Shown here: piece by piece, positions 17,225-25,742 of the stretch | Layout: each line of letters starts with the position of its first letter | Position numbering within the stretch: position 1 is the stretch's first letter | Origin: Firmicutes bacterium CAG:194 | Lineage (GTDB): Bacteria; Bacillota; Clostridia; Lachnospirales; Lachnospiraceae | Direction of reading: 5' to 3' | Length of the DNA stretch: 64,000 nucleotides | Assembly: GCA_000432915.1 (NCBI GenBank) | Contig: HF995241.1 | Location: 14,687 to 78,686, forward strand | The notes under the pieces: model-generated | Databases searched by the model: none | What the model saw: the letters and a program-made list of their open reading frames with translations, nothing else | What the model was told of the DNA's origin: nothing | Made by a program: the position numbers and the translations under genes

Positions 17225-17269
17225 AGGAGCCGTAGCTTATGGATAGATAAGTTACGGCTCCTGTTTTTT
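17223..17269 (+). terminator. Intrinsic terminator
   Basis: A 12-bp stem, ACAGGAGCCGTA (17223-17234) with TACGGCTCCTGT (17253-17264), extended by further pairing, then a run of six T. Confidence 0.92.
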
Positions 17270-17271
17270 AT

Positions 17272-17310
17272 GTTATGGCGACGAGGAAAATGCACGCATT
17301 TATGCGGTGC
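17272..17310 (+). repeat. 39-bp repeat directly after a terminator (copy 1)
   Basis: It begins GTTATGGCGACGAGGAAAAT and ends in GCGGTGC. It differs by one base from 49663-49701 and shares its first part with 22232-22250. The end folds as AAATGCAC-GCAT-TT-ATGC-G-GTGCATTT. All three copies lie directly after an intrinsic terminator. Confidence 0.85.
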
Positions 17311-17397
17311 ATTTGACGACCGCTAATCAGAGCGAGATACGCGAGGATGTGCACTGCATATTCGTCTCTGTAATTATGAAAAAAGTAAATTTATTTA

Positions 17398-18285
17398 CTA
17401 ATTTGTACGTTCCTGCCCCCAGAAGAAAAGGGCAACAGTGCCAGGACCGGTATGACTGCCGATCGTTGTACCGATAGAGTTGATCTCCACCTTGCCGTTC
17501 AGATGCGGGAATGCAGCTTCTACGAGATCTGCAACCGCTCTGGCGTCTTCATAGCAGGCTGACTGGGAAATGTAGCATTTGCCGTTGTAATCGGTTCCGT
17601 TTTCAGCGAGCTCTTTCATCTTTTCTGCGATAGCAGCAATGACTTTTTTCTTGGTGCGGATCTTCTGTCTGGGAATCAGACGTCCTTCCAGATCTACATT
17701 TAACAGTGGACAGATATTCAGCATGCCACCAATTGCGCCTGCAGCTTTGGAAATACGTCCGCCCTTTACATAAAAGGTAAGGTCGGTGGAAAAGAACCAG
17801 TGGTTCAATTTCAGACGGTTATCTTCAGCCCATTTTGCGAGCGTATCAATGTCCATTCCTTCGTCACGCAGATCGGCCAGCTTGTCCATCAGAAGTCCGT
17901 AACCGGAAGATGCGGCAAGTGAATCAATGATATAGATCTTGCGGTCAGGATACTTTTCGGCAAGCTCCTCTTTTGCGAGCATGGCTGAATTGTATACACC
18001 GGAAATACCGGAAGAAAGTGTCAGATGGATGATATCCTTCCCTTCCTGTAAAAATGGCTCGAAATACTCCACAAATTCTTCCATATTGATCTGGGATGTT
18101 TTCGTATCGGCGCCGTTTGCCATTGCTTCATAAAATTTGTCAAATGGCATGGATTGTCCCAGATCATCGGCATAAGGCTTGCCGTCCAGAAAATAGTGGA
18201 AGCAGATATAATGGATATTTCTATTTGTAAAATGTTCTTTGGAAAGATCTGCTGTGGAGCAGCAGCTGATAATATATTCGCTCAT
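17398..18285 (-). CDS. DegV family fatty-acid-binding protein
   Basis: This 295-residue protein has the DegV fold marks: ISCCSTADLS at the N terminus, IIHLTLSSGISGVYNSA near residue 85, a GGRISKAAGAIGGMLNICPLL motif, and the C-terminal GTTIGSHTGPGTVALFF. DegV proteins (FakB-like) bind a fatty acid and can present it to a FakA kinase; no fakA is nearby. The perfect AAGGAGGT before the ATG fixes the start. It is a single gene, divergent from aconitase. Confidence 0.93.
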   Translation of the reverse strand: MSEYIISCCSTADLSKEHFTNRNIHYICFHYFLDGKPYADDLGQSMPFDKFYEAMANGADTKTSQINMEEFVEYFEPFLQEGKDIIHLTLSSGISGVYNSAMLAKEELAEKYPDRKIYIIDSLAASSGYGLLMDKLADLRDEGMDIDTLAKWAEDNRLKLNHWFFSTDLTFYVKGGRISKAAGAIGGMLNICPLLNVDLEGRLIPRQKIRTKKKVIAAIAEKMKELAENGTDYNGKCYISQSACYEDARAVADLVEAAFPHLNGKVEINSIGTTIGSHTGPGTVALFFWGQERTN

Positions 18286-18504
18286 TGTGATACCTCCTTG
18301 ATTCTTCTACATATTACGATAGAATTTTATCCCAGTCAATGCATCATCGGCTCCGGCTCCAAAATCCCGGACAAGACAATGTACCTGATTATCCCGTATT
18401 TACAAAACAATACATAGCTGTAGTTGCAGACAGAAAAAAAGCATGATAAACTGTAAATGATTTGGGGTTTTGACGGATCAAACTGACTAACAGGAGGATA
18501 ACAC

Positions 18505-20808
18505 ATGATCAAATTGCATGATGGCGGCGCCTATCTGGTAAACGGAACAGAAATCATACCGGATAATGCAGAGGCACAGGCGGCGGTAACAGCCAAAACA
18601 GGAAAAACAGTCACAAAGCAGGAAGCTGCACAGCAGACGATCGCATATGGTATTTTGAAGGATCATAATACATCGGGGAATATGGATAAGCTGAAGATCA
18701 AGTTCGATAAGCTGACAAGCCATGACATTACATTTGTCGGCATTATCCAGACAGCGAGAGCTTCAGGACTGGAAAAGTTCCCGATCCCATATGTCCTGAC
18801 AAACTGCCATAACTCTCTTTGTGCGGTGGGCGGAACGATCAATGAAGATGACCACATGTTTGGCCTGACCTGCGCAAAAAAATACGGCGGTGTTTATGTA
18901 CCACCGCATCAGGCAGTCATCCATCAGTTTGCAAGAGAAATGCTTGCAGGCGGCGGCAGAATGATCCTGGGATCCGATTCTCATACAAGATATGGTGCGC
19001 TTGGAACGATGGCAATGGGCGAAGGCGGTCCTGAGCTTGTAAAGCAGCTTCTCTGTCAGACATATGATATCAATATGCCGGGTGTTGTCGGCGTTTATTT
19101 AAAGGGTGCACCGGTCAAAGGCGTCGGCCCGCAGGACGTAGCGCTTGCGATCATCGGTGCGGTATTTGCCAATGGCTATGTGAAGAATAAAGTCATGGAA
19201 TTTGTCGGACCGGGTGTTTCCGCTCTTTCCGCTGATTTCAGAATTGGAATTGATGTCATGACAACAGAAACAACATGTCTGTCTTCCATCTGGCGTACAG
19301 ATGAGCAGATCAAAGAGTTTTATGAGATCCATGGCAGAAGTGAAGAGTTTAAAGAACTGAATCCGGGTCAGGTAACCTACTATGACGGACTGATCGAGGT
19401 TGATCTTTCTGCGATCAAGCCAATGATCGCCATGCCATTCCATCCGAGCAATACATATACGATCGAGGAAGTCAATGCGAACCTTGCTGATGTGCTCCAT
19501 GATGTAGAGGAAAGAGCCAAGGTTTCATTAGACGGTCAGGTACCGTATTCTTTGGCGGATAAAGTTGTAAACGGCAAATTTATGGTAGATCAGGGAATCA
19601 TCGCAGGCTGCGCGGGCGGCGGATTTGAAAATATCTGTGCGGCTGCTGATATCTTAAAGGGCAGATATATTGGATCCGATGAATTTACATTAAGTGTATA
19701 CCCGGCTTCTATGCCTGTTTATATGGAACTGATCAAGAATGGTTGTGCAGCGACAATTCTTGAAACAGGAGCTGTTATGAAGACTGCATTCTGCGGTCCT
19801 TGCTTCGGTGCAGGTGATACGCCGGCTAACAATGCATTCTCAATCCGTCATTCTACAAGAAACTTCCCGAACCGTGAGGGCTCCAAGCTGCAGAATGGTC
19901 AGATTTCTTCCGTTGCACTGATGGATGCACGTTCCATTGCAGCAACTGCGGCAAATAAGGGTGTTCTGACACCTGCAACAGAATTTGACGGTGAATTTGG
20001 CAAATACAAATATCACTTTGATGCAAATATTTATAAGAACCGTGTCTTTGATTCCAAGGGCGTGGCAGATCCTTCGGTTGAGATCCATTTCGGGCCGAAC
20101 ATCAAAGACTGGCCGAAGATGGTGGCACTGACCGACAATCTGGTGCTGAAGGTTGTTTCCGAGATCCATGATCCGGTTACAACAACGGATGAGCTGATCC
20201 CATCCGGTGAGACATCTTCTTACCGTTCCAATCCGCTCGGACTTGCAGAATTTGCACTTTCCCGTAAGGATCCGGCTTATGTCGGCCGCGCAAAGGAAGT
20301 CCAGAAGGCAGAAAAGGCAAGAGAAGCACTGATCAGCGGAGAAAGTGATGTACATCCATGTGCAGAGCTTCCGGAGATCAAGGCTGTTATGCGTGTGATC
20401 AAAACACAGTTCCCGGATCTGACGCATGAAACATTTGGTATCGGCTCTACGATCTTTGCCGTAAAACCGGGTGATGGCTCTGCGAGAGAGCAGGCAGCAA
20501 GCTGCCAGAAGGTACTTGGCGGCTGGGCAAACATTGCCAATGAATATGCGACCAAGAGATACCGCTCCAACCTGATCAACTGGGGTATGCTTCCATTCCT
20601 GATCGAGGAAGGCGAGCTTCCGTTCCGGAATTTAGATTATCTTTTCATCCCGGATATCAGGAAAGCGGTAGAGGAGAAATGGGATGAGATCACAGCCTAT
20701 GTGGTAAAGGATACGCTTGTACCGTTTACTCTCCGGCTTGGGGAATTGACCGACGAGGAAAGAGAGATCATCTTAAAGGGCTGCCTCATCAACTATAACA
20801 GAGTATAA
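18505..20808 (+). CDS. acnA: Aconitate hydratase
   Basis: This 767-residue [4Fe-4S] enzyme interconverts citrate and isocitrate. Hallmarks are LGSDSHTRYGALGTMAMGEGG, the cluster cysteine motif AFCGPCFGAGDTPANNAFS with RNFPNREGSK after it, and the C-terminal swivel domain. The size and the MIKLHDGGAYLVNG start match the long form found in many Clostridia. AGGAGG lies eight bases before the ATG. No citrate synthase or isocitrate dehydrogenase is adjacent, so it is not part of a visible TCA cluster. It likely feeds glutamate synthesis. The exact acn subclass is uncertain. Confidence 0.9.
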   Translation: MIKLHDGGAYLVNGTEIIPDNAEAQAAVTAKTGKTVTKQEAAQQTIAYGILKDHNTSGNMDKLKIKFDKLTSHDITFVGIIQTARASGLEKFPIPYVLTNCHNSLCAVGGTINEDDHMFGLTCAKKYGGVYVPPHQAVIHQFAREMLAGGGRMILGSDSHTRYGALGTMAMGEGGPELVKQLLCQTYDINMPGVVGVYLKGAPVKGVGPQDVALAIIGAVFANGYVKNKVMEFVGPGVSALSADFRIGIDVMTTETTCLSSIWRTDEQIKEFYEIHGRSEEFKELNPGQVTYYDGLIEVDLSAIKPMIAMPFHPSNTYTIEEVNANLADVLHDVEERAKVSLDGQVPYSLADKVVNGKFMVDQGIIAGCAGGGFENICAAADILKGRYIGSDEFTLSVYPASMPVYMELIKNGCAATILETGAVMKTAFCGPCFGAGDTPANNAFSIRHSTRNFPNREGSKLQNGQISSVALMDARSIAATAANKGVLTPATEFDGEFGKYKYHFDANIYKNRVFDSKGVADPSVEIHFGPNIKDWPKMVALTDNLVLKVVSEIHDPVTTTDELIPSGETSSYRSNPLGLAEFALSRKDPAYVGRAKEVQKAEKAREALISGESDVHPCAELPEIKAVMRVIKTQFPDLTHETFGIGSTIFAVKPGDGSAREQAASCQKVLGGWANIANEYATKRYRSNLINWGMLPFLIEEGELPFRNLDYLFIPDIRKAVEEKWDEITAYVVKDTLVPFTLRLGELTDEEREIILKGCLINYNRV

Positions 20809-20886
20809 CTTGTAAGATAGCTGTTAAGTAAATCAAATTCTGACCGATAATCATTATGTAAGTTTAATGATAAAAGTCAGCCACGG

Positions 20887-20924
20887 AAGGTGTATGTTCT
20901 GCATTTGCAGACATACACCTTTTG
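20887..20924 (+). terminator. Terminator after aconitase
   Basis: AAGGTGTATGT pairs with ACATACACCTT, with a further TCTGC/GCAG stem around ATTT. A short TTTT run follows. Confidence 0.8.
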
Positions 20925-20930
20925 GCATAT

Positions 20931-20992
20931 GTCCTGCACCATAGGTGCAGGACGTAGCCCCGAGCTTTGCGAAGCAAATCTCATGCGAGGGG
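20931..20992. repeat. Triloop hairpin cluster
   Basis: GTCCTGCACC-ATA-GGTGCAGGAC is a perfect 10-bp stem on a three-base loop (20931-20953). Next, CCCC (20958-20961) pairs with GGGG (20989-20992) around TTTGC-GAA-GCAAA. These resemble the clusters at 522 and 3011. Confidence 0.75.
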
Positions 20993-21026
20993 TATCCACA
21001 AGTGGCGGCAAAAAAGGAGGGACTAT

Positions 21027-22082
21027 TTGAAAATTGATTCCAGCTACATAGGAATGGAATCCGCCAGAAGGTATACTTCTGTAGAGCGAAAATCGATCAG
21101 CATGACAGTAGTCAATGCAGTGGCGATGCAGGGAGGCAAAATGGGAAACAGGTCTTTTGCAGATCTGTTTCAGACAGAAACGGGGGAAGAGGACACAGAA
21201 CCGTACATGGACGGTCTCACAAAGGTGACCGGTCTGATGCAGACCGGCAGTGCAAGAAGCATCACCTCTTTAGAGGAAAAGAGGGCTATGCAGTCGATCA
21301 GACAGCAGTGTCTGCAATATCTGATCCGGCTTTTGTACGGCGACAAGTGGAAAGATGTGCAGGTAGATGATACTTATCTGCAGCCGGTTACCACAGGACA
21401 ACAGGCTGCTATAAGACGGGTAAATCTGACCGCTTCTTATTATCATGAGGAAGCGGAAGATACTGCTTTCCGTACGAGCGGAACAGTCCGCACGGCAGAT
21501 GGCAGGGAGATCAGTTTCGGGCTGGAGCTTGGCATGAGCAGAAGATTCCGGGAAGAAACGAAGATCGAAAACATTACCGAGATCGTTGACCTGACAGATC
21601 CGCTTGTTATCAATCTCGATGGTAATATTGCAGGGCTTTCCGACCAGAAATTCATGTTTGATATTGATGCGGACGGTGAGGAGGAAAGCATTTCCTATCT
21701 GCAGGGAGGAAGCGGTTATCTGGCACTGGATAAAAACGGCGACGGTGTGATCAATGACGGCTCAGAGCTGTTCGGTACAAAGAGCGGTGACGGCTTTGCA
21801 GATCTCGCGGAATATGATGCAGACGGAAACGGCTGGATCGATGAAAATGATCCGATCTTTGATAAGCTTTTAATCTGGGCAAAGGATGAGAACGGAAAAG
21901 ATGAGCTGTATACACTCAAAGAGGCGGGCGTAGGCGCGATCTGTCTGCAAAGAGCAGCAACAGACTTTTCACTGAATTCCCAGAAGGACAATACGCAGAA
22001 CGGACAGATCCGCAGTACCGGTATTTTCCTGTATGAAAACGGAAACGCAGGAACGATGCAGCAGCTGGATCTGGCACAGTAA
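21027..22082 (+). CDS. EF-hand-type calcium-binding protein, function unknown
   Basis: A 351-residue protein. The start is a TTG six bases after a perfect GGAGG; an upstream ATG at 20967 would run through the hairpin repeats. Residues about 190-310 resemble the calcium-loop region of VCBS/RTX-type surface proteins. A FDIDADGEE segment is followed by LALDKNGDGVINDGSELFG and EYDADGNGWIDENDPIFDKL, with two DxNxDGxI-type loops likely to bind calcium. No signal peptide is seen, which is odd for a calcium-rich protein. The N-terminal half is unrecognised. It is a single gene. Confidence 0.75.
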   Translation: MKIDSSYIGMESARRYTSVERKSISMTVVNAVAMQGGKMGNRSFADLFQTETGEEDTEPYMDGLTKVTGLMQTGSARSITSLEEKRAMQSIRQQCLQYLIRLLYGDKWKDVQVDDTYLQPVTTGQQAAIRRVNLTASYYHEEAEDTAFRTSGTVRTADGREISFGLELGMSRRFREETKIENITEIVDLTDPLVINLDGNIAGLSDQKFMFDIDADGEEESISYLQGGSGYLALDKNGDGVINDGSELFGTKSGDGFADLAEYDADGNGWIDENDPIFDKLLIWAKDENGKDELYTLKEAGVGAICLQRAATDFSLNSQKDNTQNGQIRSTGIFLYENGNAGTMQQLDLAQ

Positions 22083-22101
22083 GCTAAGTATAGACAGTTT
22101 G

Positions 22102-22190
22102 GATATGCGAATATTGGGTAGAATTGTGGGAGTGCATAGCACGGAACAATTCGTAGGCATCAAATTCGGGGCTTTTGACCCTGGCATCAG
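22102..22190 (+). repeat. Copy of dispersed structured repeat (GGGCTTTTG family)
   Basis: The plus-strand copy of the block at 16653-16742. It has hairpin GAATTGT/ACAATTC around GTGC-ATA-GCAC, then GGCATCAAATTCGGGGCTTT and an end reading TGACCCTGGCATCA, whose complement opens the element at 1698. Confidence 0.85.
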
Positions 22191-22230
22191 AAAATCCCAT
22201 CAGCACAGATTAAGTGCCGGTGGGATTTTC
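22190..22230 (+). terminator. Hairpin, likely terminator of the EF-hand gene
   Basis: GAAAATCCCA (22190-22199) pairs with TGGGATTTTC (22221-22230), with CAC/GTG inside. It directly abuts a partial copy of the GTTATGGCGAC repeat (22232-22250). Confidence 0.6.
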
Positions 22231-22304
22231 TGTTATGGCGACAAGGAACAGGTCGTATTCTTTATTTCGCATTTGCTGCATATACTGCTCAGAGGTGTAT
22301 GCAT

Positions 22305-23231
22305 ATGAAACAGACCATGAAGGATGCTCTCGCAGTTGTCTTATTCTTACTTTTATTTCCCTACTTTGCAATGTCATTCTGGCAGCAGAAGCATGAAGAA
22401 GCGTCGTCAGAAAATGACAGCCTGCAGCAGGAAGCGTTGGAGTTGACCGCACAGCTTTCAGAGGGATCCTATTTTGTCTACTGGGAAAAAGAACAGAAAA
22501 AGATCCCGTCAGAGCTTTTTCTGGTGGGCGCGCTGGCAGGCAGTATTGACAGCAGCTGCGAAACGGAGGCATTGAAAGCGCAGGCAGTGATGCTCAGAAG
22601 CAGCCTTTACCGCAAAATGCAGCAGGAAGATACAAAACTTGCAGAGCTGACGACAGAAGACAGCAGCTATCTTTCCGTGGCGGAGCAGAAGAATAAATGG
22701 GGAGACAGCTATGAAGAAACAGAGAAAAAGCTGTTAGAAGCCGTCAGTCAGACAAAAGGCGTTGTTGCGGTGTATGAGGGAATGCCTGTCATGGGCTGCT
22801 ACCATGGCATGAGCGCGGGAATGACAAGGGACGGAGCGGAGCTTTCCGATGCATATGGCTATCTGAAGCAGGCAGACTGCAGTAAAAATCTTTCCGCAGC
22901 ATCTTATATCCAGACAACAAAGCGGAGAAAAGAACAGACGGGAGAACTGGACGCGGCGTCGGTCAAAAAGGATCAACAGGGCTATGTGATCGAGCTTTTG
23001 CGGAATGGAGAAAAGATAAGCGGTGAGTCACTGCGGGAAGAACTGCAGTTACCTTCTTCTAATTTTACATGGGAGGAGAAGAACGGAAACTATATCTTTA
23101 CGACAAAAGGGATCGGACATGGCTTTGGATATGATCAGTATTACGGAAATTTATTGGCAGAGCAGGGACAGGATTATCAGGAAATACTGCATTATTTTTA
23201 TCAGAATATCACATTTGACCGTATGGAATGA
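22305..23231 (+). CDS. spoIID: Stage II sporulation protein D (SpoIID)
   Basis: This 308-residue protein belongs to the SpoIID/LytB family of peptidoglycan lytic transglycosylases that drive forespore engulfment. One N-terminal membrane segment (ALAVVLFLLLFPYFAMSFW) is followed by the SpoIID domain. That domain has the motif IDSSCETEALKAQAVMLRS (normal YPxEALKAQAVAART region) and the end motif GIGHGFGYDQYYGNLLAEQG. The ATG at 22305 is preferred over 22299 because it sits eight bases after AGAGGTG. It is paired with spoIIQ as in other Clostridia; sigma-E control is expected from the family. Confidence 0.92.
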   Translation: MKQTMKDALAVVLFLLLFPYFAMSFWQQKHEEASSENDSLQQEALELTAQLSEGSYFVYWEKEQKKIPSELFLVGALAGSIDSSCETEALKAQAVMLRSSLYRKMQQEDTKLAELTTEDSSYLSVAEQKNKWGDSYEETEKKLLEAVSQTKGVVAVYEGMPVMGCYHGMSAGMTRDGAELSDAYGYLKQADCSKNLSAASYIQTTKRRKEQTGELDAASVKKDQQGYVIELLRNGEKISGESLREELQLPSSNFTWEEKNGNYIFTTKGIGHGFGYDQYYGNLLAEQGQDYQEILHYFYQNITFDRME

Positions 23232-23319
23232 CAGCATGAAATCAGAAGATCCGTTTTACACATAGAACATTGCATAGTTTGAGATAGAAGTGGAAACACT
23301 GAAACTGAGGTGATGAAAT

Positions 23320-24255
23320 ATGCGTAAAAATGATAAAAAACAAAGGAGAAGCCTTCTGTTTTCCACGGCTGTTGTGGTAACAGGCTGTCTGCTGACCGCC
23401 TTTTATGTGAATCAGGAAATGCCAAAGAGTGAGTATGAAGTGGATCTTTCACAGCTGTCGGCAGAACAGAAGCAGGAAGATCTGGCAGGAGACATGCGTA
23501 CGGGAGATGCAGGGGTTGCAAAGGTAGCGGGAAATGATGTGCAAAATCCCGTAATTGCGGCTGAAAAGAATACGGCAAAAGATGGTGAGCAGGAGATAAC
23601 CAAACCACAGGACGGGGGAAAGCAGCAGACGTCATCAGGCGAAGATCAGGCAGAGCAGCAGACTTCTCAGTCAGGAGATCAGATGCAGCAGACAGATACA
23701 GAGGAAAAGAAGAAACAGCAGGATAATGAAGAGGATAAGCTGCAGCCGCAAAGTGATGCAGATGAGCAGCAGGAAGACACAAGCGGGCAGCAGAGCAGTA
23801 TGGCAGAAGAAAGTACAGAAACGGCTGCTGCGGTTCTGACATTTTCACCGGAGGATGGCATGACATGGCCGGTCAGCGGTGATGTGATCTTAAATTACAG
23901 CATGGATGCGGCTGTTTATTTCCAGACACTTGAGCAGTATAAATACAATCCGGCAATTTATATCAGTGCTGTGGAAGGAACTCCGGTCAGTGCCTGTGCC
24001 AAAGGCGTGGTAAAGGAGATCGGAACCGATGCACAGCTTGGACAGTATGTGGTAACGACACTCGGAAGCGGTTATGAAGTTATCTATGGACAACTTACAG
24101 ATCTGCAGGTGGAGGAAGGCGCAACGGTTGCCAGAGGTCAGGTGATCGGTAATGTGGCAAAAACAACCAAATATTTCTCTGTAGAAGGAGATCATGTCTA
24201 TCTGGAGATCTTAAAAGACGGAACGCCGGTCGATCCATTGCAGCTTCTGCAATAG
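23320..24255 (+). CDS. spoIIQ: SpoIIQ-like engulfment protein with degenerate M23 domain
   Basis: A 311-residue protein with one membrane helix (residues about 12-30) and a long Q/E/D-rich linker (about 50-170). A C-terminal LytM/M23 fold follows (about 185-311). The usual zinc ligands are largely lost: the HxxxD site reads NPAIYIS, the usual YGHL reads YGQL, and the HxH pair reads HVYLEI. It is probably a binding partner for SpoIIIAH rather than an active peptidase. GAGGTGA precedes the ATG. It sits 88 bp after spoIID, the standard order. Confidence 0.85.
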   Translation: MRKNDKKQRRSLLFSTAVVVTGCLLTAFYVNQEMPKSEYEVDLSQLSAEQKQEDLAGDMRTGDAGVAKVAGNDVQNPVIAAEKNTAKDGEQEITKPQDGGKQQTSSGEDQAEQQTSQSGDQMQQTDTEEKKKQQDNEEDKLQPQSDADEQQEDTSGQQSSMAEESTETAAAVLTFSPEDGMTWPVSGDVILNYSMDAAVYFQTLEQYKYNPAIYISAVEGTPVSACAKGVVKEIGTDAQLGQYVVTTLGSGYEVIYGQLTDLQVEEGATVARGQVIGNVAKTTKYFSVEGDHVYLEILKDGTPVDPLQLLQ

Positions 24256-24382
24256 GCGTGCGTAAATCAGAAATGCTCGTAACTGTTCAGAACCCCATTT
24301 GCCACATAAATTCGTAAAAATCTGCCCATAAATGGTCAGTTTATTACGGATTTGCATGACTCTGAATCGTTACAAATTCTCT

Positions 24383-24410
24383 TTACCTGTCAGGAAGCAT
24401 GCGTTATAAT
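24383..24410 (+). promoter_or_regulatory. Promoter for the lipoprotein-ddl-murF unit
   Basis: TTACCT (24383-24388), a 16-base spacer, and TATAAT (24405-24410). The start site would fall near 24417. That excludes the ATG at 24399 as a start and supports the TTG at 24438. Confidence 0.6.
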
Positions 24411-24437
24411 AAATGTCGTGATTCGGAGGTAAGTTTT

Positions 24438-25742
24438 TTGACAAAGGATAAAAGGGAATTTAGAAAACGTATAACAGCGTTTTTTTCTGTCTTCCTCTGC
24501 CTGTTGCTGGTAGGTTGTCAGACGAGTGCAGCCGGGCAGAAGGAGCAGATCACGACAGAAAGCGAAGAAAATGAAGAGCTTTCGGATGAAGTGGGAAAAA
24601 TGCAGACGGAAGATATAGTAATCGGAATTGACCGTCCGACGGTCAGTTCCAATATTGCGATTGATTTACAGGGATATGCACCGGATGATCTCAAATATGC
24701 GTATTTTACGGGAGCAGATCTGCAGGATACTTTTTCTGTGTACCGGCAGAAGGATAAGCAGGTTGTTTATCAGGGAAGTATACAACAGACCGGTGAAGCG
24801 GGAAAAGCCTGGGGAGATTTTTCGGGACTGACAGAACCGGGAAGCTATTACATACAGACAGCGGTGATCGGCAGATCGTATACATTTCAGATTTATGAGG
24901 ACAGATATCGGATGCAGTTTGAGACAGACCGGAAAAGCTGGAGAGATACTGCGCCGGAGGACTATTATACAGCAGAGGCAACGACTGATTATCAGGCTCT
25001 TATGATCCTTGCCGTGCTGCAGGAATTTTATACAGAGCCGGAAGAGGAAGATCTGAAGAAGCTGCAGAAGGATGCAGACTATCTGATCCGGTATCACACG
25101 GAGCAGGCAAAAAGCAGTGTTTCCGCATCGGATGCAGATATGGCAGGTGTCAGGGCAGAGTACAGCTATGCGGCGGCAATGGCACAGTGCTATCATGTCC
25201 TGAAAAATGAAGCGGGAGCTGCAGTTTATCTGAAGCAGGCACAGACTGCCTACCAGACAGCGGTCAGAAGCAGAAGCCGGACGGACATGGCGGTATCGCC
25301 GGAACAGTATATGGCAGCAACGGCGCTTTTTAATGTGACAGGATCATATAGTTATCACCAGGTAATTAAGCAGTATGAGGCAGCAGAAGATACAGCAGAA
25401 GGCTTCTGGGGAGATTTGCTCTATCTGACGAGTCTGCAGCGTGTGGATACAAAGCTTTGTGAACAGCAGATGAACAGGCTTCTGAAAGAATGCGGGGAGT
25501 TGTCTGACAACGTGTTTTCACAGCATGCGATTGAAAGCAGGGCTGACAGCCTGACAGCCATGCTGAAGCTGGCGGTTGCGGACAATACGCTGGTGAGTTT
25601 AGAGTACAGAAATGCATGTAAGATACTGCTTCATGCATGTTACAGCAATATGGAAGAAATGGACTGCGTACAGCGGTCGGCATTGCTCTTTATAGAGAGA
25701 GAGCTTGCGAAAATGGGCAAGGAAAGTGAGGATAAAGAATGA
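24438..25742 (+). CDS. Lipoprotein with cellulase-N-terminal Ig-like domain
   Basis: A 434-residue lipoprotein. The start is a TTG seven bases after GGAGGT. The signal peptide ends in lipobox LLVGC. Residues about 60-160 match the Ig-like domain found in front of GH9 cellulases (IAIDLQGYAPDDLKYAYF, FSGLTEPGSYYIQTAVIGRSYTF fold). The rest is helical and recalls the GH9 alpha/alpha barrel, but the catalytic GWHDAGD motif is absent, so cellulase activity is unlikely. It overlaps ddl by four bases (ATGA), so it is co-translated with wall-precursor enzymes. A structural or binding role at the envelope is possible. Confidence 0.75.
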   Translation: MTKDKREFRKRITAFFSVFLCLLLVGCQTSAAGQKEQITTESEENEELSDEVGKMQTEDIVIGIDRPTVSSNIAIDLQGYAPDDLKYAYFTGADLQDTFSVYRQKDKQVVYQGSIQQTGEAGKAWGDFSGLTEPGSYYIQTAVIGRSYTFQIYEDRYRMQFETDRKSWRDTAPEDYYTAEATTDYQALMILAVLQEFYTEPEEEDLKKLQKDADYLIRYHTEQAKSSVSASDADMAGVRAEYSYAAAMAQCYHVLKNEAGAAVYLKQAQTAYQTAVRSRSRTDMAVSPEQYMAATALFNVTGSYSYHQVIKQYEAAEDTAEGFWGDLLYLTSLQRVDTKLCEQQMNRLLKECGELSDNVFSQHAIESRADSLTAMLKLAVADNTLVSLEYRNACKILLHACYSNMEEMDCVQRSALLFIERELAKMGKESEDKE

